The notes beneath the pieces are model-generated. The model saw only the letters and a program-made list of their open reading frames with translations. It made no database searches and had not been told where the DNA came from. 64,000 nucleotides of DNA from Bacteroidota bacterium (GTDB lineage Bacteria; Bacteroidota; Bacteroidia; Bacteroidales; VadinHA17), in contig JADKBL010000012.1 of assembly GCA_016718875.1 (NCBI GenBank), positions 31,716 to 95,715 of the forward strand, written 5' to 3'. Numbering within the stretch: the stretch's first letter is position 1; each line of letters begins with the position of its first letter. This document shows positions 49,571 through 59,100 of this stretch, piece after piece. The position numbers were made by a program, and so were the translations under genes.

Positions 49571-50689
49571 ATGAGGACAATAATTTATCTCATCCGCAAG
49601 GAGTTCATACAGATCTTCAGGAACAAATTCATTTCAAAAGCAATATTTGCTGTTCCAATAGTACAGATGCTGATCCTTGTTCCTGCAATAACATTTGAGT
49701 TGAAGAATGCAAATGTTGTAATAATAGATAAGGATCTGACACCCGAATCGAGAGGTCTTATAAGCAAACTTGCCGGATCAACCTTCTTCAGAATATCGGG
49801 AACTACATTTTCTGTAAAGGAGGCGGAAAATATGATGCTGCATAATAAATGCGGAATAATTCTCCATATACCGGTTGAATTCGGGAAAAATATCGGAAGT
49901 GGTAAGCCGGCAAGACTCCAGGCAAGTATTGATGCTATAAATTCTTCTTCAGCCCAGCTTTCATGGGCTTATATAAACGGAATTATAAGGGATTATAACA
50001 CGGAAATATCAATTGAAAATATAAATACGACCCAGATATCTTCTTTCCCAATGATAGATATAACCAACAGGTACTGGTACAATGAAGAACTCAACTACAA
50101 ATTCTATATGCTTCCGGGTATCCTCGTAATACTTGTGACTGCAATCGGGTTTCTGCTTGCAGGCCTTAACATGGTCAGAGAAAAAGAGATTGGGACAATT
50201 GAACAGATAAATGTCACACCGGTAAGGAAACATCAGTTCATTATCGGGAAAATGGTCCCATTCCTGATAATTGGTCTGATCGATTTGGGAATAGGTCTTT
50301 TAATTGGCTGGCTGGCTTTCAGCATTCCTTTCGAAGGGAGCATTTTATTAATGTTCCTGGGTGCAACAATCTTCCTGATAGCTGTACTGGGGCTGGCACT
50401 TTTTATTTCTACTTTCTCAGGTAGTCAGCAGCAATATATGTTTGTGGCCTTTTTCTGCATGATTATCTTTATTCTGATGAGCGGAATTTTCACACCGTAT
50501 GAGAGTATGCCGCAGTGGGCCCAGGATTTCAACATGATAAATCCGGTAGCTTATCTTATGAGAATAAACAGGATGGTAATGCTCAAGGGATCATCAATAA
50601 GCGACATTTCTGCAGAACTGATATCTCTTTCGGTTATAGCTGTAAGCTTCACCTCTCTAGCTGTGAGAAGGTACAGGAAGACAGCTTAA
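49571..50689 (+). CDS. ABC-2 type permease 2
   Basis: This 372-aa permease is paralogous to the one just upstream, with the same topology. The coupling motif is REKEIGTIEQINVTPVRK. It is the last gene of the efflux operon and overlaps the convergent propeller/SpoIIE gene by 4 bases, with no terminator visible between. Confidence 0.94.
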   Translation: MRTIIYLIRKEFIQIFRNKFISKAIFAVPIVQMLILVPAITFELKNANVVIIDKDLTPESRGLISKLAGSTFFRISGTTFSVKEAENMMLHNKCGIILHIPVEFGKNIGSGKPARLQASIDAINSSSAQLSWAYINGIIRDYNTEISIENINTTQISSFPMIDITNRYWYNEELNYKFYMLPGILVILVTAIGFLLAGLNMVREKEIGTIEQINVTPVRKHQFIIGKMVPFLIIGLIDLGIGLLIGWLAFSIPFEGSILLMFLGATIFLIAVLGLALFISTFSGSQQQYMFVAFFCMIIFILMSGIFTPYESMPQWAQDFNMINPVAYLMRINRMVMLKGSSISDISAELISLSVIAVSFTSLAVRRYRKTA

Positions 50690-53600
50690 AACCTCACCCC
50701 TATCAGAATAATATCATCAATCTGACCTTCAAGGGTTGCCAGTGACGGATCTGAAGGCGGATAATTGATCCACTCTTCGAGAGTAGTATTATACACTGTT
50801 CTCTGTGAAGCCATATCAAGCGACTGATTGCCCAGTAACATCTCCTTAAACCTTTTCTTCATGAATTTTCTGCCATCGGGACCTCCGAACTGGTCAAGAA
50901 ACCCATCTGAGAAGAGGTAAACAGTATCTCCTTCAACCAGGTCAATCACATGGTTACTAAAAGGTTCCATTGCGGAATGATATCCGATAGGCATTTTATC
51001 GGCTTGAGTCTCCATCAATTCATATCCTTCCCCGTTTTTCCTTATCAGGAACAGCGGGTTATTGGCTCCGGCGAACATCAGTTTTCTGTTTCTCAGGTCA
51101 ACGGAACAGAGTGCAATATCCATCCCATCCTTTGTGGTCTCAAAAGTACCTTCCTGCTTCAGTGCTGTGATTATGTTGGCACGAAGGCTGTTAAGAATAT
51201 CAGAGGGATTTACAATGCCCAGTTCATTAACAATCTTATTCAGAAAGCTGACGCCAAGCATGCTCATGAAAGCTCCGGGGACACCATGACCGGTACAGTC
51301 AGCAGCGGTAAATACAAGGTGATCATTTTTTAAGTTCATCCAGTAAAAATCTCCGCTCACAATATCCTTCGGACGAAAGAGAACAAAATAATCGCGGAAA
51401 GGATCCTTAAGAATCTTATCATCGGGAAGCACAGCCCGCTGAATTCTCTCAGCATAATGAATACTGTCGGTTATCTCTTTCTTCTGGTAAGTAACGACAT
51501 CTCTTTGGCGTGCAATTTCATCCTTTTGCTCAACTACCTCGCGTGTCCTCTCCTCAACTATCTTCTCCAGTCTTATTTTTTCCTCTATCAGGTTTCTTTC
51601 CCTGAGCCTGATAATCATAATAATTGCTAAGACCAGCAGAATCATAGCAGGGATATAGAACCATGGTGTCAGCCAGAAGGGAGGTTTTATTACAAACTGG
51701 TATTCGGCAGTATTTCCGGTTATGCCGTACTTGTTTTTCGCCTTGACCCTGAATACGTAATCTCCAGGATTGAGGCCTGAGAAAACAACTTCCCTTTCCC
51801 TGATATACGGGGACCATTCTTTGCTCTGATTCTCCAGAAAATATGAGAACTCAAGCTCTTCCGGATTTTCATAGTTAAACCCGGTGAGAACGAAAGTAAG
51901 GTGATTGTCCTTATGAGACAGAATAAGATTTTCGGGAAGGTCTGACCACCTGCCAGTCTTAAATTTTCTGGCAGCCCAGTCAACATCCTCGAAGAAAAGT
52001 TTTATGCCGGTAATTCTTGTTTCGGGTTTTGCAGAATTTTCGAAATCTTTTGCAGGACTGTATCTCATAAGCCCATTCTTAGTCCCTATCCATGCTATAC
52101 CTTCGTTGTCGGCTTCAATTGAATTAGCACTGTTTTCTCCACCTGTGAAACCGTCGCTTATGCCATAATGGATAACACTTTTTATTTCCTTTGCCTTGTC
52201 AAGCACCAGTAAATCAAAACCTTTGTCATTACCGGCAGCCAGAAGTGTATCGCTTATAAACTGAAGAGAATTTATCTTATTTGAAGCAAGCACACCCCTG
52301 ACAGCGACCTGTGAAATGGGCATAGAATCCCTTGTCATATCGAACTTATAAATACCGCCATCAAGTGTACCTATCCAGATATTTCCGGACCGGTCTTCAA
52401 CCAGAGAGGATACTTTCAGGCTGGTTAGTCCTTCAATTTCATTGAAATCGGTATATGTGGTCCCTTCCAGTCTGACAAGGCCGCCCATTGTAGCCATCCA
52501 TATTCTTCCCTTACTGTCTTCAATGATGCATTGCACCTCATCATGAATAAAACCTTCCTCCTGGGACATAAAGAAGAGGTTATCGCCGAATATTCTGCCA
52601 TAACCGCCAGCTGATCCAATCCAGATATCTCCTTTTGAATCGGCATAAAGTGAATTAATATTTTTATTACCAAGCTTGCTGTTTCCCGCGAAATCGGTTA
52701 TCCTGGAATTCTTAAGAATATTTATTCCGTCATTTGTACCGATCCAGATTTCATTCCCATTTTTTGTAATAGTATTAGCGCCGATGCTGTTCAGCCCGGC
52801 AGCGGTAGAATAATGACTGAGGCGTTTTATTGTGCTACCCTCTTTACTGAAAAGGGACAGGCCCTCATCGGTTGCAACATAAAAATTGTTGCCATCTAAA
52901 AATAAGACATCGAGGACCACAGCTCCTATTAATCCGTCGTTTTCAGAGTACCTAGTGAATTTATCATTATGGTACATCATAGCTCCCTGCCCAAACGATG
53001 CAAACCAGATATTACCATCCCTGTCGGGCATTATATCAAGAATCTGATTTGAATGAAGCCCTGATTCCTTATTAAAAATCCCTACTGTTTTGCTATTCCT
53101 GCACCTGAGTACGCCATGGTCATTTGTTGCAATCCACATTTCACCATCTGCTGTTTTCCAGATATCCCAGATTTGCATACCGGGAAATTCTTCATTAGCA
53201 TCAAGAGGCTTTACCTTAAAGGTTCTTCTGTCACTTCCGGGAGTAGCAATAAAAACACCGGTACCCAATGTACCGAGCCATACTTCATTTCCTTCACCCG
53301 GTTCAATGACTGATATTATTGGTGTATCGGCGCCGGTATTTGTCTGAGGATTAAATACCTCCTTTATTTTCAGTGAATCAGCTTCAAATTCAATGATACT
53401 GATACCACCTACCATTGCCAGCCATAGCTTTTTGTCGGGAGCTTCATAGATATCAAAAATGAAGTCATTTACAAGACCATCTTCTTTTGTGAAATTTTTA
53501 ACAATAACCGAATCACCATATGATATTCCGTTTAGGCCGCCATCGTTTGTTGCAGCCCAGATTATTCCATTTGAGCCTTCGATTATCCTGATTACAGAGG

Positions 53601-53961
53601 TTCCGTTTAGTCCCTGTTCTTTACCGATGACACTAAAAGAAAATCCATTATAAACGGTAAGACCATTATCGGTTCCGAACCAGATATTTCCTTTTGAATC
53701 TTCGCAAAGGCTCCTGACTACATTGTCAGAGAGTCCGTTTGCTCGTGTGAAGACATCACTTTTGATCCCGTCAAATTTTGCTACTCCGGCTCCATCGGTA
53801 CCCATCCAGATGTAACCTCCGGAATCCTGCAAAAGGCAATAAACTGATGCCTGGGGCAGCCCCTCTTCAACCGAATATCTTCTGAAAAAATATTGTTGTG
53901 AAAACAGATCAGCTCCAATAAACATTAAAGCAGCCAGGATAAAAAGGAGCCTTTTTAACAT
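50686..53961 (-). CDS. Propeller/Y_Y_Y sensor with SpoIIE (PP2C) phosphatase output
   Basis: This 1091-aa membrane sensor has a signal peptide (1-21). About 14 two-component-regulator propeller repeats (GSGGYIWMGTDG-like units such as DSKGNIWFGTDNGL and DKDGN) span about 30-650, and a Y_Y_Y beta domain about 660-745. The transmembrane helix (about 757-775) is followed by a coiled coil (EKIVEERTREVVEQKDEIA). The output is a SpoIIE/PP2C serine phosphatase: GDFYWMNLKNDHLVFTAAD, CTGHGVPGAFMSM and LFSDGFLDQFGG carry the metal-binding Asp residues. No histidine kinase or DNA-binding domain is present. Phosphatases of this class oppose SiaB-type kinases. Confidence 0.93.
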   Translation of the reverse strand: MLKRLLFILAALMFIGADLFSQQYFFRRYSVEEGLPQASVYCLLQDSGGYIWMGTDGAGVAKFDGIKSDVFTRANGLSDNVVRSLCEDSKGNIWFGTDNGLTVYNGFSFSVIGKEQGLNGTSVIRIIEGSNGIIWAATNDGGLNGISYGDSVIVKNFTKEDGLVNDFIFDIYEAPDKKLWLAMVGGISIIEFEADSLKIKEVFNPQTNTGADTPIISVIEPGEGNEVWLGTLGTGVFIATPGSDRRTFKVKPLDANEEFPGMQIWDIWKTADGEMWIATNDHGVLRCRNSKTVGIFNKESGLHSNQILDIMPDRDGNIWFASFGQGAMMYHNDKFTRYSENDGLIGAVVLDVLFLDGNNFYVATDEGLSLFSKEGSTIKRLSHYSTAAGLNSIGANTITKNGNEIWIGTNDGINILKNSRITDFAGNSKLGNKNINSLYADSKGDIWIGSAGGYGRIFGDNLFFMSQEEGFIHDEVQCIIEDSKGRIWMATMGGLVRLEGTTYTDFNEIEGLTSLKVSSLVEDRSGNIWIGTLDGGIYKFDMTRDSMPISQVAVRGVLASNKINSLQFISDTLLAAGNDKGFDLLVLDKAKEIKSVIHYGISDGFTGGENSANSIEADNEGIAWIGTKNGLMRYSPAKDFENSAKPETRITGIKLFFEDVDWAARKFKTGRWSDLPENLILSHKDNHLTFVLTGFNYENPEELEFSYFLENQSKEWSPYIREREVVFSGLNPGDYVFRVKAKNKYGITGNTAEYQFVIKPPFWLTPWFYIPAMILLVLAIIMIIRLRERNLIEEKIRLEKIVEERTREVVEQKDEIARQRDVVTYQKKEITDSIHYAERIQRAVLPDDKILKDPFRDYFVLFRPKDIVSGDFYWMNLKNDHLVFTAADCTGHGVPGAFMSMLGVSFLNKIVNELGIVNPSDILNSLRANIITALKQEGTFETTKDGMDIALCSVDLRNRKLMFAGANNPLFLIRKNGEGYELMETQADKMPIGYHSAMEPFSNHVIDLVEGDTVYLFSDGFLDQFGGPDGRKFMKKRFKEMLLGNQSLDMASQRTVYNTTLEEWINYPPSDPSLATLEGQIDDIILIGVRF

Positions 53962-53993
53962 AGGTGGTTTATTTAGGTTTGTTAAATATTTTA

Positions 53994-54088
53994 TTAACCA
54001 CGGAGTTGCACTGAGTTACACGGAGAAAGGCACGGAGTTTAACAGCAGTGAAACTCCGTGTTATAACCCCGCGTAACTCCGTGGTTAA
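53994..54088. repeat. Nested palindromic repeat (CACGGAGTT family)
   Basis: The outer stem TTAACCACGGAGTT (53994-54007) pairs with AACTCCGTGGTTAA (54075-54088), and the inner stem CACGGAGTTT (54031-54040) with AAACTCCGTG (54051-54060). It lies between the caspase-like gene end and the propeller sensor start. Similar CACGGAG repeats are common in Bacteroidota spacers. It may work as a terminator of the caspase gene, but no T-run follows. Confidence 0.75.
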
Positions 54089-54092
54089 ATTC

Positions 54093-55922
54093 TTATTTTG
54101 TAATAAAAATAAACTGCCCACCCTCATCGCCGGCATTACGTATTGGGGAATAGGCGGGAGTCTGCATAGAATTATTGACGACAGGGATTTTCAGGAAGTC
54201 AAATACCTGTCCGGCATCTATATATTTTTCGCTGTTATTCCTCAGAGCCTGAAGGAAATAATATGCAAATATCGAATGGTTTTCCTTTCCTTTGTCCATA
54301 ACTGGCTCTACTCCACCTGATGTGATTGCTTTTCTGCTGCTCAGCGAATACATTTTTGAGTAATACTTGGTTGAATTCTCATATGGAATTGTCATTGTTT
54401 TGCCCCTGAAAATATCGCCACTGAAGCAGGCATCAGTAACGAGCAGAGTATGTTTTGAAGGGATTCCTGAGAGAAATGCTCTTATATCTTCGTTTGATAT
54501 GTACTTTGAGACTGTTTTCCCATTTGCATCAACCGGCACCCAGAAACCTTTGTCCATGTTTTCAATATACTCACCATGTCCTGAGTAATATATAAGTACA
54601 TTATCGTTAGCCTTAACGGTACTCATTAGCCTTTCAAATTCAGCAAGGATTTTATCCCTTGTAGCCTCCTGATTATACATTGTTTTTAGTGAAGTGAAGG
54701 TGTACTTTGAAGTAAGAAGTTCGGCAACTCCTTTAGCATCATTCACGGCATTTCTGAGAGGAGGCCATTCACCGGTGTATTCATCTATTCCTATGATGAG
54801 TCCGTAATATTCTCCGACCTCCACAGATTTCATTGCCTGTGCAACATTCAGTCCTTTGAGAGGATCGTTCCCTCCTCTGAAGTCGCTGTATGTCTGGGCA
54901 AGAGCTTTATCGAGTTCGACTTTTACAGGCTGATCAAGAGTAACCTTAAGATCGATATCATTGACATTTGTAATATCGGCCCCGGCGATTTCAAGTTTAA
55001 TGGGAATAATTGAATCGGTATAGTTTTTATTTGCAAAGAACTGAAGTGTAATAAGCTGTTCCTCCCCTTTCTTAAGTGATGTAACAGGCTTAAATTCCAC
55101 CACCTCAATATTGGCCGGGACTTTATTACTTATTGAGAGAGATGATGCATCCTTGTCGCCGACATTTCTTATGTTGAGAGTAAGAGTTACAGGTTTGCCC
55201 ACCGATACCTTTTGATCATTGCTGTTGAACTTGTAGTCCATAATAAGGACTTTCGATTTTGTATCCTCTTTTTTGTCGAGGTAAGCAATATCGATATGAT
55301 CCACCCTTATTGTTGAATTCTCAGCAACCTGGAATCCGACAAGGTTGCCAAAGAAAGGTTCGAAGGGCATAGAATGTACCAGGTTCTCATTCAGGAAAAA
55401 GTAGTATTTATCTGCTACCTTTCTTATAGTGAGTTTATTAAAAGTGTACCTGTTAACCTTGGGTGAAACTGTGAACGGCACATAATCCTTAAACTCGCCG
55501 GTATATTTATCAATGGTGAAGTGTCCGGCTCCTGTAAGCAGGAAGTCGTACTGTTTCATAGGGTTAGCTGCCTTACCCCATTGAAGACCATATCCTTTAT
55601 CCATCTGTCCCTCGACGAACCTTATGGAAGTTTCAATTTCGAAACTTCTGTTCTGGTCGATAATTACAGGGATCAGGTCTTCTTTTGGCTTGTTGGTCAG
55701 TGATTCGAAGACAAGATGACCGCCTTCGATACTTTCAGACCAGCTGTTCTCCTCTATACCCAGCAGCCAGTAGTTGCTGAACTTTGAGAAGTCGTCCTGC
55801 AAAACAAACTGTGATTTCAGAGTTTTGCTGTATGAATATTCTGCCGGATTGGTTTTGTCCTGAGCTGACAAGGTCAATGCCGGGAAAAAGCAAATTGCTA
55901 AAAATAATTTTCTGATTGACAT
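54093..55922 (-). CDS. Secreted caspase-like (C14) protease with N-terminal beta domains
   Basis: This 609-aa protein has a signal peptide (1-20). A laminin-G/concanavalin-like beta domain (about 45-215, FEIETSIRFVEGQ) is followed by a CARDB-like domain (about 235-330, KPVTLTLNIRNVGDKD). The C-terminal caspase fold (about 370-600) starts with YYGLIIGIDEY and has the catalytic His449 in YYSGHGEY and Cys499 in TDACFSGD, so it should be active. Cleavage after basic residues is typical of such bacterial metacaspase-like proteins, but specificity is not known. It has its own promoter. Confidence 0.92.
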   Translation of the reverse strand: MSIRKLFLAICFFPALTLSAQDKTNPAEYSYSKTLKSQFVLQDDFSKFSNYWLLGIEENSWSESIEGGHLVFESLTNKPKEDLIPVIIDQNRSFEIETSIRFVEGQMDKGYGLQWGKAANPMKQYDFLLTGAGHFTIDKYTGEFKDYVPFTVSPKVNRYTFNKLTIRKVADKYYFFLNENLVHSMPFEPFFGNLVGFQVAENSTIRVDHIDIAYLDKKEDTKSKVLIMDYKFNSNDQKVSVGKPVTLTLNIRNVGDKDASSLSISNKVPANIEVVEFKPVTSLKKGEEQLITLQFFANKNYTDSIIPIKLEIAGADITNVNDIDLKVTLDQPVKVELDKALAQTYSDFRGGNDPLKGLNVAQAMKSVEVGEYYGLIIGIDEYTGEWPPLRNAVNDAKGVAELLTSKYTFTSLKTMYNQEATRDKILAEFERLMSTVKANDNVLIYYSGHGEYIENMDKGFWVPVDANGKTVSKYISNEDIRAFLSGIPSKHTLLVTDACFSGDIFRGKTMTIPYENSTKYYSKMYSLSSRKAITSGGVEPVMDKGKENHSIFAYYFLQALRNNSEKYIDAGQVFDFLKIPVVNNSMQTPAYSPIRNAGDEGGQFIFITK

Positions 55923-55941
55923 GACACAATTGTTTAATAAT

Positions 55942-55972
55942 CAAAGATAGTAAAATATAAAAATCGTGCCAA
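55942..55972 (-). promoter_or_regulatory. Promoter of the caspase-like gene
   Basis: On the minus strand, TTG (55972-55970), 20 bases, then TATCTTTG (55949-55942). The start codon is about 20 bases downstream. Confidence 0.55.
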
Positions 55973-56138
55973 GAAAAAATTAAATACAGACAAAAGGACC
56001 TCGCAATAAGAAGGTGTGGCGGTTCAGGAATCCGGGTCATAGTAAAAACCATCGAAGTATCTAACTATCATATTCCTGATTCACCTGTTTTAAAATCTTT
56101 TCACTATTTTGGAAGCTGTATCTCTGAAACACATTGTT

Positions 56139-59100
56139 ATGCAAAAGATTTTTAGAACTCTGCTGGTTAGTATTGCTATTTTAGCTGGCTTCATCATTAA
56201 CATTTCAGGTCAATATTGCTTTCCGGATCACAACTTATTTGCCCTCAATATGATACATATATCGACAGTGTCAGATTAGGTGATATAAAATACCATGATG
56301 CCTCATCTCCTAAAGATACAAGTTATAATGATTACACAAATATGGACCATGGAAAGACCTAACAAGAGGAGTATCACATTCAATTGTAATAAATGCAGGC
56401 CAAGCCCTATTTTACAGCAATATGCGTTATATTGCCTGGATTGACTATAACAATGACAAAGATTTTACAGATTCAAATGAAAAGCTTGGGGAGTTTGTAA
56501 CTACATCCGCCAATCAACAAATAACTTCTTTTACGGTTCCCTCAAATGCATGACTATTGGCAATAACAAGGATAAGAATAAGATGTGTTAAAGTATGGAA
56601 TTTTAATAATCTAGATCCTTGTGCAAGCTTATTAATATGGTGAAACAGAAGATTTCGGTAGCAATGAGGCTTCTGATCAGGTGATGACAGGAACTGCAAT
56701 AGATGGAGCCGGAGAAATTGCATTCTTGAGTTTTTAATACAGGAGACATGCTGATTTAGACCTTATCATGCTTAATGAATATGACAATCTTGCTCCTGTT
56801 AATTTCTTCAATAACAATGGTTCCGAGAAGCATCCTCCTCATTCAATTCTACATTATTTAAATGCTCACTCCTGTATTCAAAAATGACAATGTCACCTAT
56901 AACTTATGCGATCTGAATAATGATAACAGAATTGATATCCTGTTTACATCACGGTATATCCATCTATCTACCCAGAACTATTTATTTTCAGAATAATGGA
57001 ACCCAAGCTGATTCAGACTGGCCACAGGGATGCCTGATCTTATGGGAGGGTCAGCAGCAGCAGATTTTAATAATGACGGAAGACAGGATGTTTTAATTTG
57101 CGGAAGGGATGCTGACAGAAATCCCATACACTTATATTTATATGAATACTGCAACCGGATTTGTGCTGGTAAATGATAAGCTTAAAGGTGTCTAGGGACA
57201 AATTGCTGTAGCTGATTATGATAATGACCATGATATTGATATACTTCTTACCGGGCATGACAGGTACGGTAATTCAAATTCAATAATATACCGGAATGAC
57301 AATAACTGGAAATTCACTGAGTTATCACTAATCTTTACAAAAACTGATCAGGTGAAACCACAGTTCATTGATTTTAACAATGATGGTAAACTGGATCTTC
57401 TTGGCAGGAGTTCTACCGGAATGACGGGAATAGATATTTACTGAAATAAAAGCCTTGCGAAGAGAATGATAATCGATATGGTAAATGGGTTGATATTGAT
57501 AATGACGGCATTATTGAATAATAGGTCAGGATGAATGGGGAGTTGCCATTTATAAATATAATGGAGTTGATTCCTTCATAACCAAACAGATTATCGGGAT
57601 ATGGGCAGAAAATTTTGATATTGTAGATATTAATAACGACAGAAAACAAGATATAATATTAATAACTATTCAGAGAATTCATATTCAGGAATCAAACTTC
57701 ATCAACAAATAATATACCTGACCCACCTGAAATCAGCTTCATCAATTGGCGATTCAGGATTTTTATTCCGTTTCTCTGAAGTGGAAAGCCGGGAGTGATG
57801 ATAAAACTCAGGAAAAGGCACTAAGCTATAACCTGAGAGTAGGGACCACTTCCGGAGGAAATCAGGTTTTCTCCTCAATGACAAGTACAACCGATGCATC
57901 CATCTACTCAAACCCGGAATGGGTAATGTTTATAAAAATACATCCTGGTTCCTGAAAGATCTTGCTCCCGGAACATATTACTGGAGTGTTCAGACTATAG
58001 ATAATTCAGGGCTTGCCTCTCCTTTTTCCACTGAAAAGACCTTTACTATCCTGGAGCCGCTAACGAATTCATCATTTTTGGCTCTACGGTTACATAAAGG
58101 CTGGTGCCGGTGCTGACTTTGATGGAGATAATGATATTGATCTGATTATTAAAGACGCTTCATTGACAATACATGAACAGACAACATCCTTATAACTACA
58201 CTTACCTAAAATACGGCGTAAATGTGAGCTGCTGGAATGATAAACGATTTAAACAATGACAATCTCCCTGATATTATTGCACGTCATAACCAACAAAGCG
58301 GAGAACTCTTCTGATTCACTGGAGTTATTCATAAACCAAGGCAACATAAACTTTCACCGATAGCAAAGATAGACACCCTATTTCAGCAGTTATTCTGTTG
58401 CAGCCGCAGATTTTGACAATGACGGCGATATTGATATTCTGATTCATGATCAATGGATATTATCTCTTTTTGAAAATAATGGAACCTTCCTTTACAGCAG
58501 GACAAAACTTCCACTAACAGAGATTTGTTTAGAGTGCACTTTCAGCGGTTGATATGGACCAGGATGGTGATTTTGATTTATTATTGCAGGAAAAGAGGAT
58601 GGCAGCTATATCGGCGATCCAAGATGCTACACTTTCATCTATAAAAATGACGGCGGAATGAATTTTCTCTTATGCAAACTATTATTCCCGGAATAGGATC
58701 ATCCTCTTTTACAATAGATGTTGGTTCAATTGCCACCAATCCTGCAGATATTACCTGGAATGACTTCAACTTTGATGGCTATCCTGATCTGTTACTTACC
58801 GGAGATGATATGTACAGAAACAATACGAACCAGATTTTTCTGAATGATGGAACCGGCCAACTTGCTATCAACAAGCCTCAGTCCACGACCAGCAGACCGG
58901 TACAGTTCAACATGGATTGATTTCAACACTGACGGCTTCCTAGATATTATTATGCCCCGGATAGGATATAATAATGATTTTGCAATATATTTCAACAATG
59001 CCAATACCGGTTTCGAAGGATTCTGGAAATGCAGTTGACAGCTCTTCCTTTTCCTGCATATATAAAACCATTGATGTTAATCAGGACAAGGATAAGGATA

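Noticed and set aside
57061..58200. Several short plus- and minus-strand frames in the FG-GAP region as separate genes
   Set aside because: Each is a fragment of the same broken FG-GAP gene or its complement; none has a start region or family of its own.
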